Positions 1 through 6,545 of a stretch of DNA of 64,000 nucleotides are shown here, one piece after another. Both the position numbers and the translations under genes were made by a program. Location: the NCBI RefSeq assembly GCF_900635955.1, contig NZ_LR134201.1, positions 1,302,001-1,366,000 on the forward strand, in the 5' to 3' direction. The DNA comes from Cedecea lapagei (GTDB lineage Bacteria; Pseudomonadota; Gammaproteobacteria; Enterobacterales; Enterobacteriaceae). A model generated the notes under the pieces. That model was not told the DNA's origin and ran no database searches. It worked only from the letters and a program-made list of their open reading frames with translations. How positions within the stretch are numbered: position 1 is the stretch's first letter; each line of letters opens with the position of its first letter.

Positions 1-497
1 TACTGGAACGCTTTGCGCAAAGCGGAGCGAAATGGCTGGTGATACTGGGCGATATACTGAACCACGGCCCGCGTAACGCGCTGCCTGCAGGCTACAATCC
101 ACCCGGCGTCGCGGACTCGCTTAATACCGTTGCCGAAAAAATAATCGCGGTACGAGGAAATTGCGACAGTGAAGTGGACCAGATGCTGCTCGAATTTCCC
201 CTCACCGCGCCCTGGCAGCAGGTTCTGCTGGAACAGCAGCGGCTTTTTCTGACCCACGGCCATCTTTATCATCCGGGACACATGCCGCCATTATCCGCTG
301 GCGATGTTCTGATTTTCGGTCATACGCATCTTCCGGTTGCAGAAAAGCACGAACAGATCTATTTGTTTAATCCAGGCTCTGTCAGCCTACCGAAGGGCGG
401 TTTCGAAGCCAGTTACGGGATGCTGGATGATGGTGTTCTGACCGTTCGCACGCTGGAGAGTGAAGGGGTTATTGCACAGGTGAGCATTACCCCGTAA
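1..497 (+). CDS. yfcE: YfcE phosphodiesterase (metallophosphoesterase), 5'-truncated by the window edge
   Basis: This is a metal-dependent phosphodiesterase of the calcineurin-like family; the E. coli homologue acts on artificial phosphodiesters and its natural substrate is unclear. The reading frame is open from base 3, and the first visible residues (LERFAQSGAKWLVILGD) already align with the interior of YfcE, so about 20 N-terminal residues including the first metal motif lie outside the window. Metal-binding blocks visible are GDILNHGPRN, GNCDSE, THGH and GHTHLP, followed by NPGS near the C-terminus. It sits 57 bp upstream of yfcD on the same strand, as in E. coli. Identification is firm; only the start is missing. 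Confidence 0.95.
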   Translation, partial: LERFAQSGAKWLVILGDILNHGPRNALPAGYNPPGVADSLNTVAEKIIAVRGNCDSEVDQMLLEFPLTAPWQQVLLEQQRLFLTHGHLYHPGHMPPLSAGDVLIFGHTHLPVAEKHEQIYLFNPGSVSLPKGGFEASYGMLDDGVLTVRTLESEGVIAQVSITP

Positions 498-554
498 CGT
501 TGACAGGTTAATCCAATAACGCGCCGTAAGAGCGCCCCTGAATAAGGTTTCCCG

Positions 555-1097
555 ATGGTGGAACAGAGTCATTTTGTCGGCACGGAATGGGTAGACATCG
601 TTAATGAAGACAATGAGGTCATCGCACAGGCTAGCCGCGAGCAAATGCGTGCGCAGCGGCTGCGTCATCGCGCGACCTATATTGTGGTTCACGACGGTAT
701 GGGCAAAATTCTGGTACAGCGTCGTACCGAAATCAAAGACTTTATGCCCGGCATGCTTGACGCCACCGCGGGCGGTGTTGTGCAGGCGGATGAACAAATG
801 CTGGAGTCTGCACGCCGTGAGGCGGAAGAAGAACTTGGCATTGCAGGCGTGCCGTTTGCCGAACACGGTCAGTTCTACTTTGAAGACGACAGCTGCCGCG
901 TTTGGGGTGGCTTATTCAGCTGTGTCTCTCACGGCCCCTTTGCTCTGCAGGAAGAAGAGGTCAGCGAAGTCAGCTGGATGTCCCCTGAAGAGATTACCGC
1001 GCGCTGCGATGAATTTACCCCTGATTCACTGAAAGCGCTGGCGCTGTGGATGACACGCAACGCCAAAAATGAATCACAAAGCGAAGAGAGCGCGTAA
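555..1097 (+). CDS. yfcD: YfcD NUDIX hydrolase
   Basis: This is a 180-residue NUDIX hydrolase, the same length as E. coli YfcD. A complete Nudix box runs from about residue 73: G, then E six residues on, then the REAEEELGI block, which supplies the metal-binding glutamates. The N-terminal part resembles the isopentenyl-diphosphate isomerase-like Nudix subgroup, but the physiological substrate of YfcD is not established. The ATG at 555 is the family start. It follows yfcE closely and is followed by a REP-like palindrome and then the convergent LacI-type repressor gene. Confidence 0.95.
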   Translation: MVEQSHFVGTEWVDIVNEDNEVIAQASREQMRAQRLRHRATYIVVHDGMGKILVQRRTEIKDFMPGMLDATAGGVVQADEQMLESARREAEEELGIAGVPFAEHGQFYFEDDSCRVWGGLFSCVSHGPFALQEEEVSEVSWMSPEEITARCDEFTPDSLKALALWMTRNAKNESQSEESA

Positions 1098-1105
1098 CTG
1101 TTTAT

Positions 1106-1149
1106 CCTCACCCCGATCCTCTTCCCACAGGGAAGGGACCCGGGTGAGG
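1106..1149. repeat. REP-like palindrome between yfcD and the LacI-type gene
   Basis: The sequence folds as an imperfect hairpin, with CCTCACCC at the left end and GGGTGAGG at the right, and CTTCCC/GGGAAG flanking an ACAG loop. The same CCCTCACCC...CTCTCCC theme recurs at 13961, 23346, 30482 and 56548. It lies between two convergent genes and could help end both transcripts, although it has no T-run. Confidence 0.7.
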
Positions 1150-1154
1150 AGAAA

Positions 1155-2174
1155 TCAGCAGCTGTCCCTCATGCACAACGATGAGGCGATAGTCGGGCTG
1201 CGATCCCACTCCTCTTCGTTTATCCTCGCCAGCAGAGCACGTCCCGCCTCAATCCCAATTTTACGATGGGGTACCGCAATGGTGGTCAGCGCAGGCTGAC
1301 AAACGCGGCTTACGTCGCTGTCACCAAACCCGACGATGGCTAAGTCGTCAGGGACTTTGATCCGCCGACGCTGGCACTCATACAGCGCGCCGCAGGCCAG
1401 TTCGTCGGAGACGCACACCAGCGCATCCAGCTCCGGCCAGGCCAGCAAAAATTCCGGGAGCTGTGCGGCCCCGGTGGAAAAATTCGGCGGCGCCGCAGCA
1501 TTGATCACCCTGTTGGGCGACATATGGTGGCGCAGCATCGCTTTGTACCATCCATGCAGGTGCTGCTGAAAAATCCACTGCTCCTGGTTGGCGCACAGCA
1601 GGCCGATGTTCTGGTAGCCTCGATGGATAAGCATTTCCGTCAGCTCAAACATGGCTGCGACGTTATCAATGCCGATATTCATATCCAGGGGATCGGCCCG
1701 CGTGGCGCCTATCTCAAGCACTGGAATACTGGCGTGTTTAAGCCAGCCGCGCACCGTGTCGCTATGTTCAACGCTCAGCAAGATAGCCGCCGCGATATTC
1801 GACGCAAGCAGCGTTTCCAGCAGATTTTCTTCCAGCTCCAGCCGGTGCTGGGATTCCGCAAGCACTATCTGATATCCCGCCGGCTGCAGCACCTGCTGGA
1901 GGCCGGCAAACATTTCGCTGCAGCCAGATTCTGCGAGACTTGGGACCACCATCGCAATGGTGTACGAAGAGGCAGATGCCAGCGCGCTTGCCGCCAGGTT
2001 TGGCATGTAGCCCAGCTCAGAAACCGCCGCTTCGATTTTTTCACGTAATTTGTCGGAAACCTGCTCCGGAGTTCTTAGCGCTCGCGAGACGGTCATGGTA
2101 CCGACTCCCGCGAGCTGCGCCACATCTGCAAGCGTCACCTTACCGGTACTACGCCGCTTTCGGGTTATGGACAT
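1155..2174 (-). CDS. LacI/GntR-type transcriptional repressor, likely regulator of the adjacent PTS-transketolase operon
   Basis: This is a 339-residue LacI-family regulator. The DNA-binding helix-turn-helix is at the N-terminus (VTLADVAQLAGVGTMTVSRA, from about residue 13), followed by the hinge region (YMPNLAASALAS) and a periplasmic-binding-protein-like sugar sensor domain. The sequence is closest in feel to the GntR/IdnR gluconate repressor branch. I chose the ATG at 2174 rather than an upstream alternative at 2249, because the basic segment before the helix then has the family's normal length. The gene is divergent from the PTS operon, and two palindromes with the central CG typical of LacI operators lie between them. 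The ligand is unknown; it may be the imported sugar phosphate. Confidence 0.9.
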   Translation of the reverse strand: MSITRKRRSTGKVTLADVAQLAGVGTMTVSRALRTPEQVSDKLREKIEAAVSELGYMPNLAASALASASSYTIAMVVPSLAESGCSEMFAGLQQVLQPAGYQIVLAESQHRLELEENLLETLLASNIAAAILLSVEHSDTVRGWLKHASIPVLEIGATRADPLDMNIGIDNVAAMFELTEMLIHRGYQNIGLLCANQEQWIFQQHLHGWYKAMLRHHMSPNRVINAAAPPNFSTGAAQLPEFLLAWPELDALVCVSDELACGALYECQRRRIKVPDDLAIVGFGDSDVSRVCQPALTTIAVPHRKIGIEAGRALLARINEEEWDRSPTIASSLCMRDSC

Positions 2175-2302
2175 TGTGATTCCTGATTCTTGACCTGAAA
2201 ACGTCAGGCTGACGTTGGCCCCTGAAAAAGAAGGGGAAATATCGCTCAAGTATACGCCTGAAATCGAGGCACTTGATGCGATTTAACACAATGATTGCAA
2301 TT

Positions 2303-2349
2303 TGATAGCGCTATCACAAAATCGAGCGATAGTTATTGGTAGCGCTATC
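2303..2349. promoter_or_regulatory. Two LacI-family operator palindromes in the divergent control region
   Basis: A perfect 14-bp palindrome, TGATAGCGCTATCA, lies at 2303-2316. A second copy of the core, GGTAGCGCTATC, lies at 2338-2349. The two centres are 34 bp apart, a little over three helical turns, which would suit one tetramer or two dimers binding the same DNA face. LacI-family proteins recognise palindromes with a central CpG, as here. That the adjacent repressor binds them is inferred from position. Confidence 0.75.
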
Positions 2350-2351
2350 TT

Positions 2352-2367
2352 TGTGATATCAATCACA
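2352..2367. promoter_or_regulatory. CRP-cAMP binding site upstream of the PTS operon
   Basis: The sequence TGTGA-TATCAA-TCACA matches all ten conserved positions of the CRP consensus. It begins three bases after the second operator and is centred about 70 bp upstream of the EIIA GTG start, which fits activation of a catabolic operon. Confidence 0.85.
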
Positions 2368-2429
2368 GTTAAACCCGGGGCCGTTGAATAAAGTTTGCCC
2401 ATCATCAACGTCGATTACGAGAGGTTATC

Positions 2430-2873
2430 GTGCTCAATCAATGGCTGCATCCGGGGACTATTCAGCTTCACGACGGGGCCGCGAGCTGGCAGCAGGCGCT
2501 GGAGATTAGCGCCCAGCCGCTGCTGGACGCAGGGATTATTACCCCACATTATCTGACGGCCATCCTGCAGCAGCATCAAAAGCTGGGGCCTTACTATGTG
2601 CTGGCGCCGGGTCTGGCGATGCCGCATGCGCGTCCAGAAGAGGGCGCGACCGGACCTGGGCTGTCGCTGTTAAAGTTGAAGCAGGGCGTCAGCTTCCATT
2701 CTGAAGGCAACGATCCGGTTGACGTTATTGTTATGCTGGCGGCAGCCGACAGCCACAGCCACATTGAAATGATTTCCGCGCTCGCTGAACTCTTTTCCAG
2801 CGATGAAGACATGGTATTACTGCATCAGGCCAATAACCTGGAGGAAATACAAAAAATAATTAACAGATTCTGA
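2430..2873 (+). CDS. PTS EIIA component, ascorbate/mannitol-type
   Basis: This is a 147-residue cytoplasmic PTS EIIA domain of the fructose/mannitol/ascorbate class. It takes phosphate from HPr and passes it to EIIB. The phospho-accepting histidine is His66 in the PHARPEEG motif. The start is a GTG preceded by GAGAGG. It is the first gene of a five-gene operon with EIIB, an UlaA-like EIIC and two transketolase halves. The same gene set is known between yfcD and pta in Salmonella (the STM2340-STM2345 region), where as far as I know the substrate is unassigned. A weak five-base-pair hairpin lies in the 83-bp gap before EIIB. Confidence 0.88.
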   Translation: MLNQWLHPGTIQLHDGAASWQQALEISAQPLLDAGIITPHYLTAILQQHQKLGPYYVLAPGLAMPHARPEEGATGPGLSLLKLKQGVSFHSEGNDPVDVIVMLAAADSHSHIEMISALAELFSSDEDMVLLHQANNLEEIQKIINRF

Positions 2874-2956
2874 TTTTTTAATTTAACACCCTGATTTTTT
2901 ACGTTGCATTGAAAAATGCGATGCGCCCGTACTCTACTAAAAATAAGGTATTCACT

Positions 2957-3229
2957 ATGAAGATAATGGCAATCTGCGGTTCTGGCCTGGGCAGTAGTTT
3001 TATGGTCGAAATGAATATTAAAAAGGTGCTTAAAAAACTTAATATTGAAGCAGAGGTTGAGCACTCTGATTTATCTTCCGCTACGCCGGGGGCGGCGGAT
3101 GTGTTTGTGATGGCGAAAGACATTGCCGCCAGCGCAAGCCTGCCGGACAGCCAGCTGGTGGTGATCAACAACATCATCGATATCAATGAGCTGGAAAATA
3201 AGCTGCGCGCTTATTTTGCCGGCCGTTAA
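2957..3229 (+). CDS. PTS EIIB component, ascorbate (UlaB)-type
   Basis: This 90-residue protein is a lactose/ascorbate-type EIIB phosphocarrier. The active-site cysteine is Cys7 in MAICGSGLGSS, the P-loop-like signature of UlaB homologues. The ATG at 2957 puts this motif at its normal place near the N-terminus; an in-frame start 48 bp upstream would add 16 residues without family support. It receives phosphate from the EIIA upstream and phosphorylates the sugar as it crosses the EIIC downstream. An 89-bp gap with a strong hairpin separates it from EIIC. Confidence 0.88.
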   Translation: MKIMAICGSGLGSSFMVEMNIKKVLKKLNIEAEVEHSDLSSATPGAADVFVMAKDIAASASLPDSQLVVINNIIDINELENKLRAYFAGR

Positions 3230-3254
3230 TCATAATAATATATAGCCAAAATAA

Positions 3255-3291
3255 TTCGAATTGCAGGCAGTCAACGCGGCCTGCATTCGAA
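3255..3291. repeat. Hairpin between EIIB and EIIC, resembling a shortened enterobacterial intergenic palindrome
   Basis: TTCGAATTGCAGGC at 3255-3268 pairs with GCCTGCATTCGAA at 3279-3291, giving 13 base pairs with one bulged T and a ten-base loop. The flanks (TAATTCGAATTGCAGGC and GAAGTATGACGG) look like the ends of a common enterobacterial intergenic repeat whose centre is missing here; that match is from memory. In the mRNA it could set the relative amounts of EIIB and EIIC by stalling or by protecting ends. Confidence 0.65.
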
Positions 3292-3318
3292 GTATGACGG
3301 ATATAAGCGGAGGCGGAT

Positions 3319-4710
3319 ATGTTTATCCTTGGCACGCTGAATTTTATTGTTGATATTCTAAAGGTCCCGGCTATTCTCGTCGGGCTGATAGCCTTAATTG
3401 GTCTGGTTGCGCAAAAGAAGTCATTTTCTGATGTGGTAAAAGGATCAATTAAAACCGTTCTGGGCTTTATTGTTCTGGGCGGCGGCGCCACCGTATTAGT
3501 GGGCTCTTTAAATCCACTGGGCGGTATGTTTGAACATGCATTTAATATCCAGGGCATTATTCCTAACAATGAGGCGATCGTTTCTATCGCGCTGGAAAAA
3601 TACGGAGCATCCACGGCGCTAATCATGGCCTTTGGGATGGTGGCGAACATTATTGTGGCTCGCTTTACCCGCCTGAAGTACATCTTCCTGACCGGCCACC
3701 ATACGTTCTACATGGCGTGCATGATCAGCGTCATCCTGACGGTGGCGGGCTTTGAAGGCGTGGCGCTGGTATTTACCGGCTCGCTGATCCTTGGCCTGAT
3801 CATGGCGTTCTTCCCGGCCATTGCCCAGCGCTATATGCGTCGCATTACGGGCACCGATGATATCGGCTTTGGCCACTTCGGTACGCTGGGCTACGTTCTG
3901 TCCGGCTGGATCGGCAGTAAATTTGGTAAAGGCTCACGCTCTACGGAAGAGATGAACCTGCCGAAGAATCTGAGCTTCCTGCGCGACAGCTCAATCTCCA
4001 TCTCTCTGACCATGATCGTCATCTATATGATCCTGGCGATTTGCGCGGGCCAGATCTATGTAGAGGAGAAGCTTAGCGGCGGTCAGAACTTCCTGGTTTA
4101 CTCCATTATTCAGGCGATTACCTTTGCTGCAGGCGTGTTTATCATCCTGCAGGGTGTGCGTCTGATTCTGGCGGAAATCGTCCCGGCGTTTACCGGCTTT
4201 TCTGAGAAACTGGTGCCAAACGCTCGTCCTGCGCTGGACTGCCCGGTGGTTTACCCTTACGCGCCAAATGCGGTGCTGATTGGCTTCCTGTTCAGCTTCC
4301 TCGGCGGTCTCGCCGGGCTGTTCCTGCTGGGGCAGATGAAACTGGTGCTGATTTTGCCTGGCGTTGTCCCTCACTTCTTTACCGGTGCCACTGCCGGTGT
4401 GTTTGGTAACGCTACCGGCGGTCGCCGCGGCGCCATGGCGGGCGCTTTTGCCAACGGCCTGCTTATCACCTTCCTGCCAGTCCTGCTGCTGCCGGTCCTT
4501 GGGGCGCTTGGCTTCGCCAACACCACTTTCTCCGACGCTGACTTTGGCGTGGTGGGCATTATCCTGGGCAACCTCGCTCGCTTCCTGTCTCCTGCGGCCA
4601 TTACCGCGTTGGTGGTAGCGCTGTTTGCGATGCTGGTCGGGTTTAACTATCTGGGCAAAGGAAAAGGCACTCCTGCCGTACACACTGAAGACAATACGGG
4701 AGCAAAATAA
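3319..4710 (+). CDS. PTS EIIC permease, UlaA (ascorbate)-like
   Basis: This 463-residue inner-membrane protein belongs to the UlaA/SgaT EIIC family, which transports sugars with phosphorylation by its EIIB partner. It has the length of UlaA and about eleven hydrophobic segments. Family-type loop motifs include FLTGHHTFYMA near residue 135 and GVVPHFFTGATAGVFGN near 350. A strong GGAGG-type ribosome site precedes the ATG. The stop codon TAA overlaps the ATG of the first transketolase subunit by one base, which implies translational coupling. L-ascorbate should not be assumed as substrate, because none of the Ula catabolic enzymes (UlaD, UlaE, UlaF, UlaG) are nearby. Confidence 0.88.
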   Translation: MFILGTLNFIVDILKVPAILVGLIALIGLVAQKKSFSDVVKGSIKTVLGFIVLGGGATVLVGSLNPLGGMFEHAFNIQGIIPNNEAIVSIALEKYGASTALIMAFGMVANIIVARFTRLKYIFLTGHHTFYMACMISVILTVAGFEGVALVFTGSLILGLIMAFFPAIAQRYMRRITGTDDIGFGHFGTLGYVLSGWIGSKFGKGSRSTEEMNLPKNLSFLRDSSISISLTMIVIYMILAICAGQIYVEEKLSGGQNFLVYSIIQAITFAAGVFIILQGVRLILAEIVPAFTGFSEKLVPNARPALDCPVVYPYAPNAVLIGFLFSFLGGLAGLFLLGQMKLVLILPGVVPHFFTGATAGVFGNATGGRRGAMAGAFANGLLITFLPVLLLPVLGALGFANTTFSDADFGVVGIILGNLARFLSPAAITALVVALFAMLVGFNYLGKGKGTPAVHTEDNTGAK

Positions 4711-5543
4711 TGAATGAGCTGGCAGACGTCACGCGGTTTGCGCGTGATATCCGGGTGGAGACGCTGAAAGCGCTCACCCAGCTGGGGTTCGGCCACTACG
4801 GCGGCAGCATGTCGGTGGTGGAAACGCTGGCGGTGCTGTATGGCGAGGTGATGAATATCGATCCGGGCGACCCTGACTGGGCTGAGCGTGACTACTTTGT
4901 GCTGTCGAAAGGACACGCTGGCCCAGCGCTATACAGCACGCTGGCGCTGAAAGGATATTTCCCGGTCGAGCAGTTGGCCACGCTAAACCAGAACGGCACC
5001 AGCCTGCCTAGCCACCCCGATCGCCTGAAAACCCGCGGCGTGGACGCCACCACCGGTTCACTGGGGCAGGGGATTTCGATTGCCGCCGGTATGGCGCTCT
5101 CCCACAAGCTGGCGCAGCGCCGCAACCGGGTATTCAGCATCGTCGGCGACGGCGAGCTGAACGAGGGGCAGTGCTGGGAGGCTTTCCAGTTTATTGCGCA
5201 TCATCGCCTTAATAATTTGACGGTGTTTGTCGACTGGAACAAGCAGCAGCTGGACGGTGAGCTGGATGAAATTATCTGTGCATTCGATCTGGAAGAGAAG
5301 TTTAGCGCTTTCGGGTTTGACGTGGTGAAGGTGAAAGGCGATGACATTGCCGGTCTGCTGGCGGCGGTGAAGCCCGTGCGCAGCGGCGAACAGCGTCCTC
5401 TGGTGGTGATCCTCGATAGCGTTAAAGGGCAGGGCGTGCCGTATCTTGAGCAACTGGGTAACTCCCACCATCTCCGCCTGACGGAGCAGTCAAAACAGGT
5501 GCTGGAACAGGCCATAGCGCAGCTGGAGGCGGAACATGATTAA
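4710..5543 (+). CDS. Transketolase, N-terminal (thiamine pyrophosphate-binding) subunit
   Basis: This 277-residue protein corresponds to the N-terminal third of transketolase. It carries the ThDP pyrophosphate/Mg motif beginning at VGDGELNEGQ and ending about 30 residues later at the conserved asparagine of VDWNKQQ. Other transketolase blocks are GHYGGSMS, SKGHAGPALY, LPSHPDR and TTGSLGQG. It is only active together with the C-terminal subunit encoded immediately downstream, with which it overlaps by 8 bp. Two-gene transketolases are a known natural form, for example the apulose-4-phosphate transketolase AptA/AptB, so this is not a broken gene. It likely consumes the sugar phosphate delivered by the PTS. 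Confidence 0.9.
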   Translation: MNELADVTRFARDIRVETLKALTQLGFGHYGGSMSVVETLAVLYGEVMNIDPGDPDWAERDYFVLSKGHAGPALYSTLALKGYFPVEQLATLNQNGTSLPSHPDRLKTRGVDATTGSLGQGISIAAGMALSHKLAQRRNRVFSIVGDGELNEGQCWEAFQFIAHHRLNNLTVFVDWNKQQLDGELDEIICAFDLEEKFSAFGFDVVKVKGDDIAGLLAAVKPVRSGEQRPLVVILDSVKGQGVPYLEQLGNSHHLRLTEQSKQVLEQAIAQLEAEHD

Positions 5544-6489
5544 GGTAAGCCAGAGCGGCGGCCAGGACGCCGTCGAAATGCGTAAAGTCTACGCCGGGTT
5601 TATTCAGCAGCAGATTAGCGCAGATAGCGGCATTATTGCGCTGGAAGCCGACCTGATGAGTTCGATGGCGATGGACGGCGTGCAGCGAGATAACCCGCAG
5701 CACGTGATCAACTGCGGCATCATGGAAGCCAACGTGATTGGCGTGGCGGCGGGCCTGTCGTTGACCGGGCGTAAGCCGTTTGTTCATACCTTTACCGCCT
5801 TCGCCAGCCGCCGCTGCTTTGACCAGCTGTTTATGTCGCTGGATTACCAGCGGAATAACGTCAAGGTTATCGCTTCTGACGCAGGGGTCACGGCCTGCCA
5901 TAACGGCGGCACCCATATGTCGTTCGAAGATATGGGCATTGTGCGTGGGCTGGCGCACTCCATCGTGCTGGAGGTGACGGACGCGGTGATGTTTAAAGAC
6001 ATCCTGCGTCAGCTGATTGAGCTGGAAGGGTTCTATTGGGTTCGCACTATCCGCAAGCAGGCGGCCACCGTTTATGAGGAGGGCTCGACCTTCACCATCG
6101 GCAAAGGCAATGTGCTGCGCGAAGGGACGGACATCACGCTGATAGCCAACGGGATTATGGTTGCAGAAGCGCTGAAAGCGGCTCAGCAGCTGGAGCAGGA
6201 GGGCGTCAGCGCGGCGGTAATCGACATGTTTACCCTTAAGCCTATCGACCGCATGCTGGTGAAGAATTACGCCGAGAAAACCGGGCGTATCGTCACCTGT
6301 GAAAACCACAGCATTCACAACGGGCTGGGGTCAGCGGTGGCGGAGGTGCTGGTGGAAACCTGCCCGGTGCCGATGCGCAGAGTTGGCGTGAAGGAGCGTT
6401 ACGGCCAGGTCGGGACGCAGGACTTCCTGCAGCAGGAATATGGCCTGACGGCGGCAGAGATCGTGAAGGCGGCTAAGGAGCTGCTGTAG
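5536..6489 (+). CDS. Transketolase, C-terminal subunit
   Basis: This 317-residue protein supplies the pyrimidine-binding and C-terminal transketolase domains. The catalytic glutamate that activates the ThDP aminopyrimidine ring is in NCGIMEANVIGVAAGL near residue 60. The block THMSFEDMGIVRG near residue 129 is typical of the split-transketolase and DXS-like families. It starts inside the N-subunit gene (8-bp overlap), which implies a fixed subunit ratio. It is the last gene of the PTS operon and is followed by a strong terminator. No kinase, isomerase or epimerase is present, so the PTS product is probably already a ketose phosphate; this last point is inference. Confidence 0.9.
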   Translation: MIKVSQSGGQDAVEMRKVYAGFIQQQISADSGIIALEADLMSSMAMDGVQRDNPQHVINCGIMEANVIGVAAGLSLTGRKPFVHTFTAFASRRCFDQLFMSLDYQRNNVKVIASDAGVTACHNGGTHMSFEDMGIVRGLAHSIVLEVTDAVMFKDILRQLIELEGFYWVRTIRKQAATVYEEGSTFTIGKGNVLREGTDITLIANGIMVAEALKAAQQLEQEGVSAAVIDMFTLKPIDRMLVKNYAEKTGRIVTCENHSIHNGLGSAVAEVLVETCPVPMRRVGVKERYGQVGTQDFLQQEYGLTAAEIVKAAKELL

Positions 6490-6504
6490 CGGTTGAAGCA
6501 ATAA

Positions 6505-6533
6505 AAAAGGCAGCCAGTTGGCTGCCTTTTCCG
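6505..6533. terminator. Bidirectional rho-independent terminator between the transketolase operon and pta
   Basis: An 11-bp perfect stem (AAAAGGCAGCC / GGCTGCCTTTT) has an AGTT loop. A-run and T-run flanks allow it to end both the rightward operon and the leftward ackA-pta transcript. Confidence 0.9.
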
Positions 6534-6545
6534 ATCCCAGCTTGC

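Noticed and set aside
3319..4710. Calling the PTS an L-ascorbate system (ulaABC)
   Set aside because: The Ula catabolic enzymes and the UlaR-type regulator are missing, and the downstream enzyme is a transketolase. Family membership alone does not set the substrate.
4710..6489. The two transketolase genes as a single gene broken by a frameshift
   Set aside because: The 8-bp overlap, separate starts and the known existence of two-subunit transketolases show that they are natural separate genes.
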